From Parvularcula maris (GTDB lineage: Bacteria > Pseudomonadota > Alphaproteobacteria > Caulobacterales > Parvularculaceae), in assembly GCF_024505085.1 (NCBI RefSeq), contig NZ_JANIBC010000002.1:113015-177014 (forward strand): a stretch of DNA of 64,000 nucleotides. The letters run 5' to 3'. A program made the translations under genes and the position numbers. The stretch's first letter is position 1. Every line of letters begins with the position of its first letter. Below the pieces are notes generated by a model. It was not told the origin of the DNA. It worked only from the letters and a program-made list of their open reading frames with translations, and did not search any database. Below, in pieces: positions 52,873 to 64,000 of the stretch.

Positions 52873-53667
52873 GTGAAGATCGCGACCTTCAACGTCAACT
52901 CGGTCAAGGCGCGCCTGCCCCGTGTCCTGCACTGGTTCGAGGAGGCGGCTCCGGACGTGGCCGTCCTGCAGGAGATCAAATGCGTGGACGAAGCATTTCC
53001 GCGCGAGGCTTTCGAGGATCTCGGCTACCATGTCGAGGTACACGGACAGAAGACCTACAATGGCGTGGCGTTCCTCTCAAAACACCCGGTAGAAGAGGTT
53101 CAACGCGGCCTGCCCGGCTTCGAGGACGAGCAGTCCCGCTATATCGAGGCGCTGGTGGTGCCGGATGAAGCCGAGCCGGTGCGCGTCGGCGGGCTCTACA
53201 TGCCCAACGGCAACCCCGCGCCGGGGCCGAAATGGGACTACAAGCTCAGCTTCATCGAAGCGCTGACCCAGCACATGGAAGATCGTCTTGCCGCGGAGGA
53301 AGCGTTCCTGGTAGCCGGCGACTACAACATCATCCCTGACCCCACCGGCGTCTACGACCCGGACCGCTGGCGGGAGGACGCCCTCTTCCGCCCCGAGGCG
53401 AGAGCCGCGCTGCGCCGTATGCTGAACCTCGGCTACACCAGCGCCGTGCACGCGCTGATGGCGGAGAACTACTACACCTTTTGGGACTATCAGGGCGGGG
53501 CGTGGAAGAAGAACAACGGCCTGCAGATCGACCACCTCCTCCTGACCCCCGAAGCTGCCGACCGGCTGGAGGCGGCAGGGGTGGATACGGATGTGCGCGA
53601 CCCGGAGGTGGGTCCTTCGGAGGCGAAACCCTCCGACCACGTACCGGTCTGGGTGGAGCTGTCGTAG
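52873..53667 (+). CDS. xthA: Exodeoxyribonuclease III
   Basis: A 264-residue AP endonuclease that cuts DNA at abasic sites and removes 3' blocks in base-excision repair. Catalytic parts: KIATFNVNSVKARL, VLQEIKCVDE (Glu), YNGVAFLSK, AGDYNIIPD and the terminal SDHVPVWVEL (Asp-His). The GTG start is consistent with the family N-terminus. In related genomes it often neighbours erpA and dgt. Confidence 0.95.
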   Translation: MKIATFNVNSVKARLPRVLHWFEEAAPDVAVLQEIKCVDEAFPREAFEDLGYHVEVHGQKTYNGVAFLSKHPVEEVQRGLPGFEDEQSRYIEALVVPDEAEPVRVGGLYMPNGNPAPGPKWDYKLSFIEALTQHMEDRLAAEEAFLVAGDYNIIPDPTGVYDPDRWREDALFRPEARAALRRMLNLGYTSAVHALMAENYYTFWDYQGGAWKKNNGLQIDHLLLTPEAADRLEAAGVDTDVRDPEVGPSEAKPSDHVPVWVELS

Positions 53668-53684
53668 GGCGTCAGCAGCTAGCG

Positions 53685-53886
53685 CCTCCCTCTCCCGTTT
53701 ACGGGAGAGGGACCGAGGGTGAGGGCTTCGTAGGCGGTTTGCGGTAGCAAACGAAAGGGTCCGGAAGGCCTTTTCGAGCCGAAGAAGGCAGCGGCAGCGG
53801 CAAAGATATAAGCGTTGCCGGACGGCTTCGCCGATCCCCTCACCCGAAATCGAAGATTTCGACCTCTCCCGCAAGCGGGAGAGGTA
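53685..53886. repeat. Dispersed palindromic repeat family R2, copy 4
   Basis: CTCTCCCGTTTACGGGAGAG and GACCGAGGGTGAGGG at the left, CCCCTCACCCGAAATC and CTCTCCCGCAAGCGGGAGAG at the right. It fills the gap between convergent xthA and the M19 gene. Confidence 0.88.
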
Positions 53887-53896
53887 AGGACATCTG

Positions 53897-55081
53897 CTAC
53901 TCCCGCTCGCTCGCCACTTGCTCCACCTCTTCCCAGACCCGCATTGCATTGCCCGAGAGGATCTTCTTCACCTCTTCCTCCGAGTACCCACGACCCAGAA
54001 GCCCCTCGACCAGAACCGGAAAGCTCGCCGCATCCTTGAGGCCCGTAGGCAGGCTGTCCCCCACCCCATCATAGTCCGAGCCGATGCCCACATGGTCGAT
54101 ACCGGCCAGGCGCACGGCACGGTCGATATGATCGAGCACGTCCTCAAGGTCAGCATAGGGATAGGGGTTAGCCTCGTTCCAGGCCGCCACATAGCCCATG
54201 CGCCCTTCATCCGTGGCCGTCCCGCCGCCACGCTCGACGGCAGCCTCGTAAGCGGCATCGGCGGCGCTGCGCCGCTCATTGGCGTCCTTGGTCAGGAACG
54301 AAGAGCCGAAATTGATCATCACGACCCCGCCCTTCTTACCCAGCTCACGCACCATCCGGTCGGACATGTTGCGCTCAAAGCCGGGGGTGAAGTGCCTCAG
54401 CGATGAGTGGCTGGCAATCACCGGCGCACGGCTGATGCGCATCACATCGTCGAAGGCCTCGTCGGAGATGTGGCTGACATCCACCATGATGCCGAGATCG
54501 TTCATCCTGCTGACCATCATCTCGCCAAAGGGCGACAAGCCGCCCCAGCGGCGCTCCTCGTCATAGGAGCTGTCGGAGATGTGGTTCACCTTGGAATGGG
54601 TGAGCGTGATGTAGCGGATGCCCCTGTCGTAGAAGTGCTGAAGATTGCCGAGGTCCCCCTCGATCGGCGCGCCGTTCTCCATGCCCAAGGGAAGCGCGAT
54701 CTTGCCCTCGCCGGTGATGCGCCGGACATCAGCCGGGGACTTGGCGATCTCGAACTTGTCCGGGTGCTGGAAGGTCAGCCCTTCGATGAGGCCGATCAGG
54801 CGGTCGGCCTGGGCCTTGGCGCCGCCGGTCTCCTGGTAGGTCGCTGCTACATAGATCGACATGAAGGGCGCGTTGAGCCCGCCCTCCATCGCGCGGGGGT
54901 AGTCGAAGTCGCCCGCCTCAGTGGCCTCGCCCACATCCTCGCCGGAGCGCGCCACCCGGTAGGGCACGTCGACATGGCCGTCGAGAATGATGGTCTCCTG
55001 CGCGATGCGCCGGGCCTGGTCCGAGGGCTCAGGCTGCAGCGCGGCAAGGGCGGCGGAGAGGAGGAGGGCCGAAAGCGTCAT
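53897..55081 (-). CDS. Membrane dipeptidase family M19, exported
   Basis: A 394-residue zinc dipeptidase of the renal-dipeptidase type. After a short signal peptide (about 1-16) comes the metal-binding ILDGHVDVPY (His-x-Asp). Later stretches are GIRYITLTHSKVNHISDS, DLGIMVDVSHISD, APVIASHSSLR and VGIGSDYDGVG. It probably cleaves dipeptides, including D-amino acid ones, in the periplasm. Divergent from the M20 amidohydrolase 120 bases away; both are peptide/amide hydrolases with signal peptides. Confidence 0.92.
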   Translation of the reverse strand: MTLSALLLSAALAALQPEPSDQARRIAQETIILDGHVDVPYRVARSGEDVGEATEAGDFDYPRAMEGGLNAPFMSIYVAATYQETGGAKAQADRLIGLIEGLTFQHPDKFEIAKSPADVRRITGEGKIALPLGMENGAPIEGDLGNLQHFYDRGIRYITLTHSKVNHISDSSYDEERRWGGLSPFGEMMVSRMNDLGIMVDVSHISDEAFDDVMRISRAPVIASHSSLRHFTPGFERNMSDRMVRELGKKGGVVMINFGSSFLTKDANERRSAADAAYEAAVERGGGTATDEGRMGYVAAWNEANPYPYADLEDVLDHIDRAVRLAGIDHVGIGSDYDGVGDSLPTGLKDAASFPVLVEGLLGRGYSEEEVKKILSGNAMRVWEEVEQVASERE

Positions 55082-55201
55082 GAACTGGTTCCCGTGGTGT
55101 CATCTGAGCGCTCGGCCTAACAGAGGCAGCCCAAGCCTGCCACGAAGCGTTACAGCATCGCTAAGTTGCCAAAACGCCGCGCGGCCAGCATGGTCTCGCC
55201 C

Positions 55202-56545
55202 ATGAAAACGCTCGCTCTTCTCACCGCCTCCGCCCTCGCCTTCACCGCTCCGGCCTTCGCGCAGAGCCTCAAGGAGGACGCGGCAGCGGACTGGAAGAAC
55301 CTGAAGCCGCTCTACGAGCACCTGCACGCCAACCCCGAGCTGTCGTTCCAGGAGGTCGAGACCGCCCGCCGCATGGCGCGGGAGCTGAGGAACCTAGGCT
55401 ACAAGGTGACGGAGAAGGTGGGCCGCACTGGGGTGGTCGGCGTGCTGCAGAACGGCGAGGGTCCGGTGGTGATGGTGCGTGCAGACATGGACGGCCTGCC
55501 GGTCATCGAAGATACAGGCCTCCCCTACGCCTCGACGGCGCGAGGCAAGAACCGCTTCGGCGAAGAGCAGCCGATCATGCATGCCTGCGGCCACGACGTG
55601 CACATGACCTCGCTGATCGGCACGCTGCGCCAGCTCGGCACCCGCAAGGATGAGTGGTCGGGCACCATCGTCGCCGTTCTTCAGCCTGCCGAGGAGATCG
55701 GTGAGGGCGCGAAGGCGATGCTGGACGACGGGCTCTACCGCCGCTTTCCCAAGCCCGACTACGTGCTCGGGCTCCACGACGCCGCCGCCATGCCAGCAGG
55801 TACGGTGGGCTACGCGCCCGGCTACGCGCTTGCCAATGTGGACAGCGTCGATATCTATGTGAAGGGCGTGGGCGGGCACGGCGCCTATCCGCACACGACC
55901 AAAGACCCGATCGTCGTCGCCTCTCAGATCGTCACCGCGCTCCAGACCCTGGTCAGCCGCGAGACCGACCCCCAGGACAGCGCCGTGGTGACCGTCGGCG
56001 CCTTCCAGGCGGGGGCCAAGCACAACATCATCTCCAACGAGGCGCATCTTCAGCTCACGGTCAGAAGCTACTCCGACGCGACCCGCGAGCGGTTGATCGA
56101 GGGCATCAAGCGGATCGCCCGCGCCCAGGCCATGTCCGTAGGCCTCCCCGAAGAGCTGATGCCCACGGTGGAGGTGGCCGAGCCCTATATCCCCGCCACC
56201 TTCAACGATGAGGCTTTGTCCGAACGCGCCGCCGCGGCGATGACCGCAGCCCTGGGCGAGGGGAAGGTGCTCAACACGCCCCCCGTGATGGGCGGGGAGG
56301 ACTTCTCCCAGTTCGGACGCACCAGCGACGACATCCCCACACTGATCTTCTGGGTGGGTGCGGTGGATTCCGAGACCTTCGCCAAGTCCCAGACGGGAGA
56401 GGTCAGTCTACCCTCCCTCCACTCTCCCTTCTTTGCTCCGGCGGCCGAGCCCACGATCACCACCGGAGTGACGGCGATGACCGCGGCGGTGCTGGATCTG
56501 ATGGGTACGGAGGGTGATGCCGAGGAGGGTGAGGATACGCGGTAG
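55202..56545 (+). CDS. M20 family amidohydrolase (hippurate hydrolase/IAA-amino acid hydrolase-like), exported
   Basis: A 447-residue metalloenzyme. Signal peptide at 1-20 (ending APAFAQS), then NPELSFQEVET, VVMVRADMDGLPVIEDTGLP, MHACGHDVHMTSLIGT, LQPAEEIGEGAKAML and, at the C-terminus, GGEDFSQFG. Metal ligands are intact. The lid domain between the halves carries GVGGHGAYPHTTKDP. It hydrolyses N-acyl amino acids or similar amides in the periplasm; the substrate is unknown. ATG 55202 begins the signal peptide. Confidence 0.92.
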   Translation: MKTLALLTASALAFTAPAFAQSLKEDAAADWKNLKPLYEHLHANPELSFQEVETARRMARELRNLGYKVTEKVGRTGVVGVLQNGEGPVVMVRADMDGLPVIEDTGLPYASTARGKNRFGEEQPIMHACGHDVHMTSLIGTLRQLGTRKDEWSGTIVAVLQPAEEIGEGAKAMLDDGLYRRFPKPDYVLGLHDAAAMPAGTVGYAPGYALANVDSVDIYVKGVGGHGAYPHTTKDPIVVASQIVTALQTLVSRETDPQDSAVVTVGAFQAGAKHNIISNEAHLQLTVRSYSDATRERLIEGIKRIARAQAMSVGLPEELMPTVEVAEPYIPATFNDEALSERAAAAMTAALGEGKVLNTPPVMGGEDFSQFGRTSDDIPTLIFWVGAVDSETFAKSQTGEVSLPSLHSPFFAPAAEPTITTGVTAMTAAVLDLMGTEGDAEEGEDTR

Positions 56546-56551
56546 CTTCGC

Positions 56552-56693
56552 TCTCCCCTCTCCCGCTTGCGGGAGAGGGGCCGGGGGTGAGGGCATGCTG
56601 CGCTCGCTATCGCAGGACTTTGCTTCGCTACGGCTTCGCCGATGCCCTCACCCAAAATCATAGATTTTGACCTCTCCCGCACGCGGGAGAGGT
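56552..56693. repeat. Dispersed palindromic repeat family R2, copy 5
   Basis: CTCTCCCGCTTGCGGGAGAG and GGGGGTGAGGGC at the left, GCCCTCACCCAAAATC and CTCTCCCGCACGCGGGAGAG at the right. Between convergent genes. Confidence 0.88.
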
Positions 56694-56699
56694 AGACAA

Positions 56700-59321
<2,622 letters not shown>

Positions 59322-59410
59322 GGTGACCCTCGTCAGCTTCCCGAAGGGGGTGGTGTAGGGGAACTAAGCTAAAGAACCAATGGCGTGGGGCGATTGGGTT
59401 AGCGTGACCC

Positions 59411-59539
59411 GTCATCCCGGAAAGTGCGTAGCACTTATCCGGGACCCATGGCCGGGGGGCTCAAACTGGAGCGACGGCGCACTTTTGAACTAGCTTTTGG
59501 TCCATAGGTCCCGGATAGCCTTCGGCTTCCGGGATGACG
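59411..59539. repeat. Dispersed palindromic repeat family R1, copy 7
   Basis: GTCATCCCGGAAAGTGCG to TTCCGGGATGACG with inner GGGACCCATGGCC / GGTCCATAGGTCCCGG. Between the diverging M14 and MFS genes. Confidence 0.87.
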
Positions 59540-59576
59540 GGTTGCTTACGATGCGCCAATCCCCCATCCGCCCACC

Positions 59577-60809
59577 ATGCGCTTTCTCCAGGATAACGCC
59601 CGCTGGATTGGTGGGGGATTTCTTCTGACGCTCTTCTCGGGCTTCGGGCAGACGATCTTCATCGGCGCCTCGGGGGGAGAGCTGCGCGAGGCTTTCGGCA
59701 TGACCAATGGCGAGTGGGGCAACCTCTACGGCCTCGCCACCTTGGGCAGCGCCGCTGTCCTGCCCTTCGTGGGCAAGGTGATGGATGTCCGCCCCGGCTG
59801 GCAGGTGGCGGCCGTGGTGATCCCGCTTCTGGCGACAGCCTGCGTCTCCATGGCGCTTGCCTCCTCGGTGCTGATGCTGGGGGTGAGCCTCTTTCTCCTT
59901 CGCCTCCTAGGCCAGGGCATGATGAGCCATATCGCCCTGACCGAGACCGCGCGCTGGTTCGCAGCCTCGCGGGGCAAGGCGATCTCCTTCGTGGTGCTCG
60001 GTTTCCAGGCGCAAGAGGCAGTGCTGCCCCTGACCTTCACGCTTCTGGTCGCGAGCTATGGATACCAGGTGGGGTGGCTCGCCGGAGCAGCGGTCCTGAT
60101 CTTTCTCGCCTGGCCCGCGATCGTGTGGCTCCTGAAGAAGCCCCGCGAACCCGAAGGCGAAGCCGTCACCGCCAAAAGCCGTGCCCGCGACTGGACCCGC
60201 GGCGAGGTGCTGCGCGACCCGCTCTTCTACGCCATGAGCACCGGCGTGCTGGCGCCGCCTTTCATCGGCACGACCCTGTTCTTCCACCGCGACCACCTGG
60301 CCGAGCTGCGCGGGCTCTCCGACCAGGTGATGGGCGCGGGCATCCCGGTCATGGCCGCGCTCACCGTGGGCTTCGCGCTTCTGACGGGCAGGCTGGTGGA
60401 CCGCTTCGGCGCGGTGCGCCTCCTGCCCGTGGTGATGATGCCTTTGGCGCTCGGCTGCCTGGCGGTCGCCTTCCTGGACGGAAGCCTCGGCGTCATCGTC
60501 TTCTTCGGCCTGTTCGGCGTCAGCTACGGCTTCGCCACCACCCTGTTCGGCTCCTTATGGCCCGAGGTCTACGGCACCAGATATCTTGGCGCGATCCGCT
60601 CGGTCACCCAGTCGGCCATGGTCTTCGCCACCGCCCTTGGCCCCTGGATCACAGGGGCGCTGATCGACCGGGGCGTCTCCCTTCCAAGCCAGTTCGGCTG
60701 GATGGCGTTCTACTGCGCGGGCGTGTTCGGGCTTCTGATCCTGGCCTCCAGGGGCTTTGCGAAACGAACTGCCGCGGAGCCAAAAACTGTAGCAGCATCA
60801 AGCGTTTGA
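59577..60809 (+). CDS. MFS transporter
   Basis: A 410-residue major facilitator with about 12 hydrophobic segments and the usual central cytoplasmic loop (about 195-215). The loop 2-3 signature is partly kept as GKVMDVRPGW, and a second-half copy is TGRLVDRFGAVRLLPV. The substrate is not deducible. It precedes the radical-SAM gene by about 60 bases on the same strand, so they may be one transcript. Confidence 0.85.
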   Translation: MRFLQDNARWIGGGFLLTLFSGFGQTIFIGASGGELREAFGMTNGEWGNLYGLATLGSAAVLPFVGKVMDVRPGWQVAAVVIPLLATACVSMALASSVLMLGVSLFLLRLLGQGMMSHIALTETARWFAASRGKAISFVVLGFQAQEAVLPLTFTLLVASYGYQVGWLAGAAVLIFLAWPAIVWLLKKPREPEGEAVTAKSRARDWTRGEVLRDPLFYAMSTGVLAPPFIGTTLFFHRDHLAELRGLSDQVMGAGIPVMAALTVGFALLTGRLVDRFGAVRLLPVVMMPLALGCLAVAFLDGSLGVIVFFGLFGVSYGFATTLFGSLWPEVYGTRYLGAIRSVTQSAMVFATALGPWITGALIDRGVSLPSQFGWMAFYCAGVFGLLILASRGFAKRTAAEPKTVAASSV

Positions 60810-60872
60810 GGGGATAGTTTTCCTACCCATTCGCCACTTGAACTACGCGGCAAAACGGAACATCTTCGGAAC

Positions 60873-62123
60873 ATGGCCGTATCCGAAAAGACCATCGCCA
60901 AGCTCAAGATCCTCGCCGACGCGGCGAAGTACGATGCCTCCTGCGCCTCCTCCGGCAGCAAGAAGCGCGACAGCCGGGACGGCAAGGGTGTCGGCTCGAT
61001 CGAGGGCATGGGTATCTGCCACGCCTATGCGCCGGACGGCCGGTGCATCAGTCTTTTGAAGGTGCTGCTGACCAACTCCTGCATCTTCGACTGCGCCTAC
61101 TGCATTAACCGGGCGAGCTCCGGGGTCGAGCGGGCGCGCTTCACCCCGCAGGAAGTCGCGGACCTGACCGTCGAGTTCTACAAGCGCAACTATATCGAGG
61201 GGCTTTTCCTCAGCTCGGGGATCATCCGCTCCCCCGACTACACGATGGAGCAGATCGTCGAGGTTGCTCGAATCTTACGCGAGGAGCACGACTTCGGCGG
61301 CTATATGCACCTCAAGACGATCCCCGAAGCCTCGCCCGAGCTGATCGAGGCGGCGGGGCGCCATGCCGACCGGGTGTCGATCAATATCGAGCTGCCTACC
61401 GCGAACAGCCTGAAGAAGCTCGCGCCGGAGAAGGACCGCGGCGGCATCGAAGATGCCATGGCGGGCCTCAAGGACGCGATCGAGGCCCATAAGCGCGAGA
61501 AGACTCTCCGTGCCAAACCAAAACTGTTCGCGCCGGGCGGCCAGTCCACCCAGATGATCGTCGGCGCCGACAAAGAAGACGATGCGCAGGTGCTTACCAC
61601 CGCCACCGACCTCTACGACAAGCACCGCTTGCGGAGGGTCTACTACTCTGCCTTCTCGCCCATCCCCGACAGCAAGCCCGGCATGCCGGTGAACAAGCCG
61701 CCGCTGATCCGTGAGCACCGCCTCTACCAAGCGGACTGGCTGACGAGGTTCTACGGGTTCCGGCGCGACGAGATCATCTCCACCATGGATGGCGGCATGC
61801 TCGACCTTGCCGCGGACCCCAAGCTGATCTGGGCGCTGAAGAACCAGGGCTTCTTCCCCATCGACGTGAACTCGGCGACCAAGGAGGAGCTGCTGCGCAT
61901 CCCCGGCGTCGGCACCAAGGGGGTGGAGAAGATCCTCGCCGCCCGCCGCTTCGGCCGCCTGCGCTATGACGACCTGACGCGGGTCGCGGCCTCGGTGCGC
62001 AAGATTAGGCCTTTCGTCACGGCGCTGGACTGGACGCCTACCTCGCTTCTCGAATCCGGGGCGCTCGAAGCGCGGATGAAGAAGCCCGCCGAGCAGCAGG
62101 ACCTCTTCGCCGCGGCGGCCTAG
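60873..62123 (+). CDS. Putative DNA modification/repair radical SAM protein (TIGR03916 type)
   Basis: A 416-residue radical S-adenosylmethionine protein. The 4Fe-4S motif is at Cys70, Cys74 and Cys77 in TNSCIFDCAYCINRASS (CxxxCxxC). Later parts: FLSSGIIRSPDYTMEQIVEV, YMHLKTIPEAS and NIELPTANSLKKLAPEKD. The C-terminus (about 328-385) holds a helix-hairpin-helix DNA-binding unit with INVNSA-type DVNSATKEELLRIPGVG and KILAARRFGRL. Members of this family are usually encoded beside a partner (TIGR03915 type, sometimes fused to a uracil-DNA glycosylase-like part) that is not adjacent here. Activity unknown. Confidence 0.9.
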   Translation: MAVSEKTIAKLKILADAAKYDASCASSGSKKRDSRDGKGVGSIEGMGICHAYAPDGRCISLLKVLLTNSCIFDCAYCINRASSGVERARFTPQEVADLTVEFYKRNYIEGLFLSSGIIRSPDYTMEQIVEVARILREEHDFGGYMHLKTIPEASPELIEAAGRHADRVSINIELPTANSLKKLAPEKDRGGIEDAMAGLKDAIEAHKREKTLRAKPKLFAPGGQSTQMIVGADKEDDAQVLTTATDLYDKHRLRRVYYSAFSPIPDSKPGMPVNKPPLIREHRLYQADWLTRFYGFRRDEIISTMDGGMLDLAADPKLIWALKNQGFFPIDVNSATKEELLRIPGVGTKGVEKILAARRFGRLRYDDLTRVAASVRKIRPFVTALDWTPTSLLESGALEARMKKPAEQQDLFAAAA

Positions 62124-62124
62124 G

Positions 62125-63195
62125 TCAGTGCTGATCCGCTTTCCTGTAGTGGCTCGTCCGGCGGAGGGCTGGGCGCTCGACGAGGTGCCATAGTAGCACG
62201 CTCGCGCCGAGGGTGCATAAGACCGAGGCCGCTACGGCGAGGGCGGGGCTCTCTTCGAACAGGCCGCTCGCCACCAGGCTCTGGATGATCGGGAAGTGGC
62301 AGATATAAATGCCGTAGGAGAAGTCTCCGTACCGCGTGACCGGCAGGGCGATGCCTGGAGACCAGGCCAGCCATGCGATGACCCCGGCCAGCCCTACCGG
62401 CCGGAGGAACGCCCCTTCGGGAACGAAGAAGGACAGCACCGTCAGGACCAATGCGGCGGCGCCGACCCGGCTCAGATGGGTACGGATCACCTGCTGCCAG
62501 TGCCAGAGCGCCATCCCGGCGGTGAAGTAGGCCATCTGGCCGGGAAGCTGCCTTGCCAGGATGGCGAGGATGGGCCTGCCCGTCTCTTCCGCCGCGATGA
62601 GGAAGCCGAGATGCCAGAGCTCTCCGCCGATATAGAAGACTGCGAGCAGCCCTGAGAGAAAGGCTGTGCGGCGCTCCGCGGTCCAGGCCAGGAGCGGACC
62701 GAGGATGACGAGGGCGATGTAGAACATCACCTCGATCTTCAGGGTCCAGAGCGATCCGTTGACCGCCTCGAACCGCTGCCCCTCGAAAAGCCCCGGCAGG
62801 TCGGGGTGGAGGAAGTTCAGGAAAGCGAGGTTCGCCGCGAGATACCGGGCCACTCCCCCCGCCTCCCCGCCGAGCAGCATGGCGATCAGCGAGGGCACAA
62901 GGATCACCGCCGCGTAGGCCGGGTAGAGCCTCCTGATGCGCTTGCCGGCATAGTCGGCGATGGAGGCCGAGCGCTGCCACGATCCGTATACCAGGGCGCC
63001 GGAGAGGATGAAAAATCCCTGGACGGACAGTTCGGCAAACCGTCCGAGAAGACGCTCCAGCTCCCCCGACGAATCGAGGGACGCCAGGACGACCAGGTGG
63101 TAGACCGCCACCGCCGCGGCGAAGACGAGACGAATGGCATCGAAACGGTTGGCGCTCACCCCGCGGGGCTTATGGACGGGCGCGCGGGTTGGCAA
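62125..63195 (-). CDS. Acyltransferase family 3 membrane protein (OafA/YrhL-like)
   Basis: A roughly 356-residue protein with about ten membrane helices. Family stretches: NRFDAIRLVFAAAVAVYH (catalytic-type His), GFFILSGALVYGSW, RIRRLYPAY, NGSLWTLKIEVMFY and the C-terminal SYGIYICHFPI. Such proteins put acetyl or other acyl groups on surface sugars. The start is unsure: TTG at 63195, or GTG at 63159 which begins four residues before the conserved NRFDA. Convergent with the radical-SAM gene. Confidence 0.87.
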   Translation of the reverse strand: MPTRAPVHKPRGVSANRFDAIRLVFAAAVAVYHLVVLASLDSSGELERLLGRFAELSVQGFFILSGALVYGSWQRSASIADYAGKRIRRLYPAYAAVILVPSLIAMLLGGEAGGVARYLAANLAFLNFLHPDLPGLFEGQRFEAVNGSLWTLKIEVMFYIALVILGPLLAWTAERRTAFLSGLLAVFYIGGELWHLGFLIAAEETGRPILAILARQLPGQMAYFTAGMALWHWQQVIRTHLSRVGAAALVLTVLSFFVPEGAFLRPVGLAGVIAWLAWSPGIALPVTRYGDFSYGIYICHFPIIQSLVASGLFEESPALAVAASVLCTLGASVLLWHLVERPALRRTSHYRKADQH

Positions 63196-63272
63196 GCGGC
63201 CCCGCCGGGCGGCAGCGGGTCAGTTCGAAACGAAAGCGGCAGTCTTCTTGGTTGAGGGGGTCTGGTCGCCTT

Positions 63273-63403
63273 TCTCTCCCTTTGGGAGAGATCGACATCT
63301 TCGATGTCGAGTGAGGGCGAGTGATGGGATGAGTTTAGTTCCTCGAAGGCCCTCACCCGAAGCCTGCTACGCAGCCTTCGACCTCTCCCAGAGGGAGAGG
63401 TAG
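63273..63403. repeat. Dispersed palindromic repeat family R2, copy 6 (divergent form)
   Basis: CTCTCCCTTTGGGAGAGATC, GACATCTTCGATGTC and GAGTGAGGGCGAGTG at the left, CCCTCACCCGAAGCC and GACCTCTCCCAGAGGGAGAG at the right. The 180 bases after it, up to 63583, show no gene. Confidence 0.82.
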
Positions 63404-63583
63404 GGGTGGTGCCAGTTCTCTGCCTGGATGTTCGAACTGACCACTACCCGCTAGGCGGGTGCGTATCTTCAGGATCTGGGTAGGGCAGCCGCCCTCGCCG
63501 CACCCACCGTCCCTCGCTCTCTCGCGGCTGCCGGAAGCGGGGGCGCTTGGGGCGATCCGGGGACAGGCAGCCGCCCTAGGGCG

Positions 63584-63721
63584 TCAGCGCTTCCTCTTGT
63601 CGGCTTTCTGAGCCTCCTCGATCTGGCGCAGGCGCAGATCGTCATACTCCGTCCACCACGGGGCGAGGATACGTTTGGCCCGGCGCTTGGCGCAGGGCGT
63701 GTAGGTGTAGCGTCGGGGCAT
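63584..63721 (-). CDS. Small basic protein of unknown function, 45 residues
   Basis: A 45-residue Lys/Arg-rich protein: MPRRYTYTPCAKRRAKRIL, then LAPWWTEYDDLRLRQ and a charged tail QKADKRKR. ATG 63721 has AGAAGGA at a good distance; the longer frame to 63829 is repeat sequence. No family recognised. The strong ribosome-binding site and clean frame support a real gene. Regulation unknown; a repeat (R4) directly precedes it. Confidence 0.6.
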   Translation of the reverse strand: MPRRYTYTPCAKRRAKRILAPWWTEYDDLRLRQIEEAQKADKRKR

Positions 63722-63735
63722 CAAAGGTTCCTTCT

Positions 63736-63813
63736 CGTAGGGCGGACGGCAAAGCCGGCCGCGTTCGGGGGCGGGCGTTGTCAGCGCGGCCGGCTGCGCC
63801 GTCCGCCCTACGT
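63736..63813. repeat. Dispersed palindromic repeat family R4, copy 2
   Basis: CGTAGGGCGGACGGC and CGGCCGCG at the left pair with CGCGGCCGGC and GCCGTCCGCCCTACG at the right. It adjoins R1 copy 8. Confidence 0.8.
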
Positions 63814-63824
63814 CCCCATCCGCC

Positions 63825-63948
63825 GTCATCCCGGAAGGCGAAGGCTATCCGGGACCCATGGACGGAGGGTTCGTAGGCGTTAGGCGGTCGCTTCGTGTTG
63901 CTGGCGTTCGGTCCATGGGTCCCGGATCGCTACGCGTCCGGGATGACG
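63825..63948. repeat. Dispersed palindromic repeat family R1, copy 8
   Basis: GTCATCCCGGAAGGCG to TCCGGGATGACG with inner GGGACCCATGGACGG / GGTCCATGGGTCCCGG. I see no gene between it and the end of the window. Confidence 0.87.
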
Positions 63949-64000
63949 ATGGGAGAAACCAGGCACGCCGAAACGTCCGCCCGAGGTCGGTTGTTCGTAA

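Overview
The window is chromosomal DNA from a high-GC alphaproteobacterium. Supporting signs are a MucR/Ros-family regulator, a TIGR02302/DUF4175 protein, a DUF3126 protein, a dgt-SPOR-scpA-scpB-tatA-tatB-tatC gene order typical of the class, and a VPxP-type PEP-CTERM protein. The mix fits the Parvularculales / Hyphomonadaceae / Rhodobacterales side of the class, but I cannot place it more precisely without a search. I saw no rRNA, tRNA, prophage, insertion sequence or CRISPR array.

Layout. 1-8.0 kb: envelope and glycan genes (5' part of sulfolipid gene sqdB, a polyprenyl glycosylphosphotransferase, GT9 and GT4 glycosyltransferases), with cysQ-queG, a PEP-CTERM surface protein and infC. 8-15 kb: an alpha/beta hydrolase overlapping a large DUF4175 membrane protein, then ftsE-ftsX, msrA and a small unknown membrane protein. 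15-21.4 kb: a methyl-accepting protein with an extraordinary charged helix, a secreted TonB-C protein and heat-shock clpB. 21.7-30.7 kb: a DUF885 lipoprotein, a uracil-DNA-glycosylase-like gene, DUF3126, a PCuAC-like lipoprotein, methylthioadenosine phosphorylase, nitrilase, glyA, mucR and an unknown anchored protein. 30.7-38.9 kb: tatABC, a LOV histidine kinase broken by an amber codon, an EreA/ChaN-like anchored protein, scpA-scpB, a SPOR protein and dgt. 39.1-51.7 kb: the Tat-exported phosphatase PhoX, then a complete chemotaxis operon read leftwards (six-PAS receptor, cheB, cheD, STAS protein, cheY, cheA, cheW, cheR, cheY). 51.8-63.7 kb: erpA, MAPEG, xthA, M19 dipeptidase, M20 amidohydrolase, M14 carboxypeptidase, MFS transporter, a radical-SAM/HhH DNA-repair-type protein, an acyltransferase and a 45-residue small protein.

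How it fits together. The chemotaxis operon carries its own receptor, whose last five residues form an NWEEF tether motif for the adaptation enzymes encoded downstream, so it looks like a self-contained array. TatABC sits near one clear Tat substrate (PhoX). The usual erpA/xthA-dgt neighbourhood is split by the phoX-che block, which suggests insertion of that block or a local rearrangement. scpA-scpB (chromosome condensation), ftsEX and the SPOR protein serve division. infC and queG appear to use non-canonical start codons (AUC and CUG).

Much of the intergenic DNA consists of four families of dispersed palindromic repeats, 19 copies in all. The most unusual observations are the amber-interrupted LOV kinase, the receptor with a roughly 220-residue charged helix between HAMP domains, the paired 18-bp palindromes upstream of the PEP-CTERM gene, the radical-SAM protein without its expected neighbour, and the repeat families.
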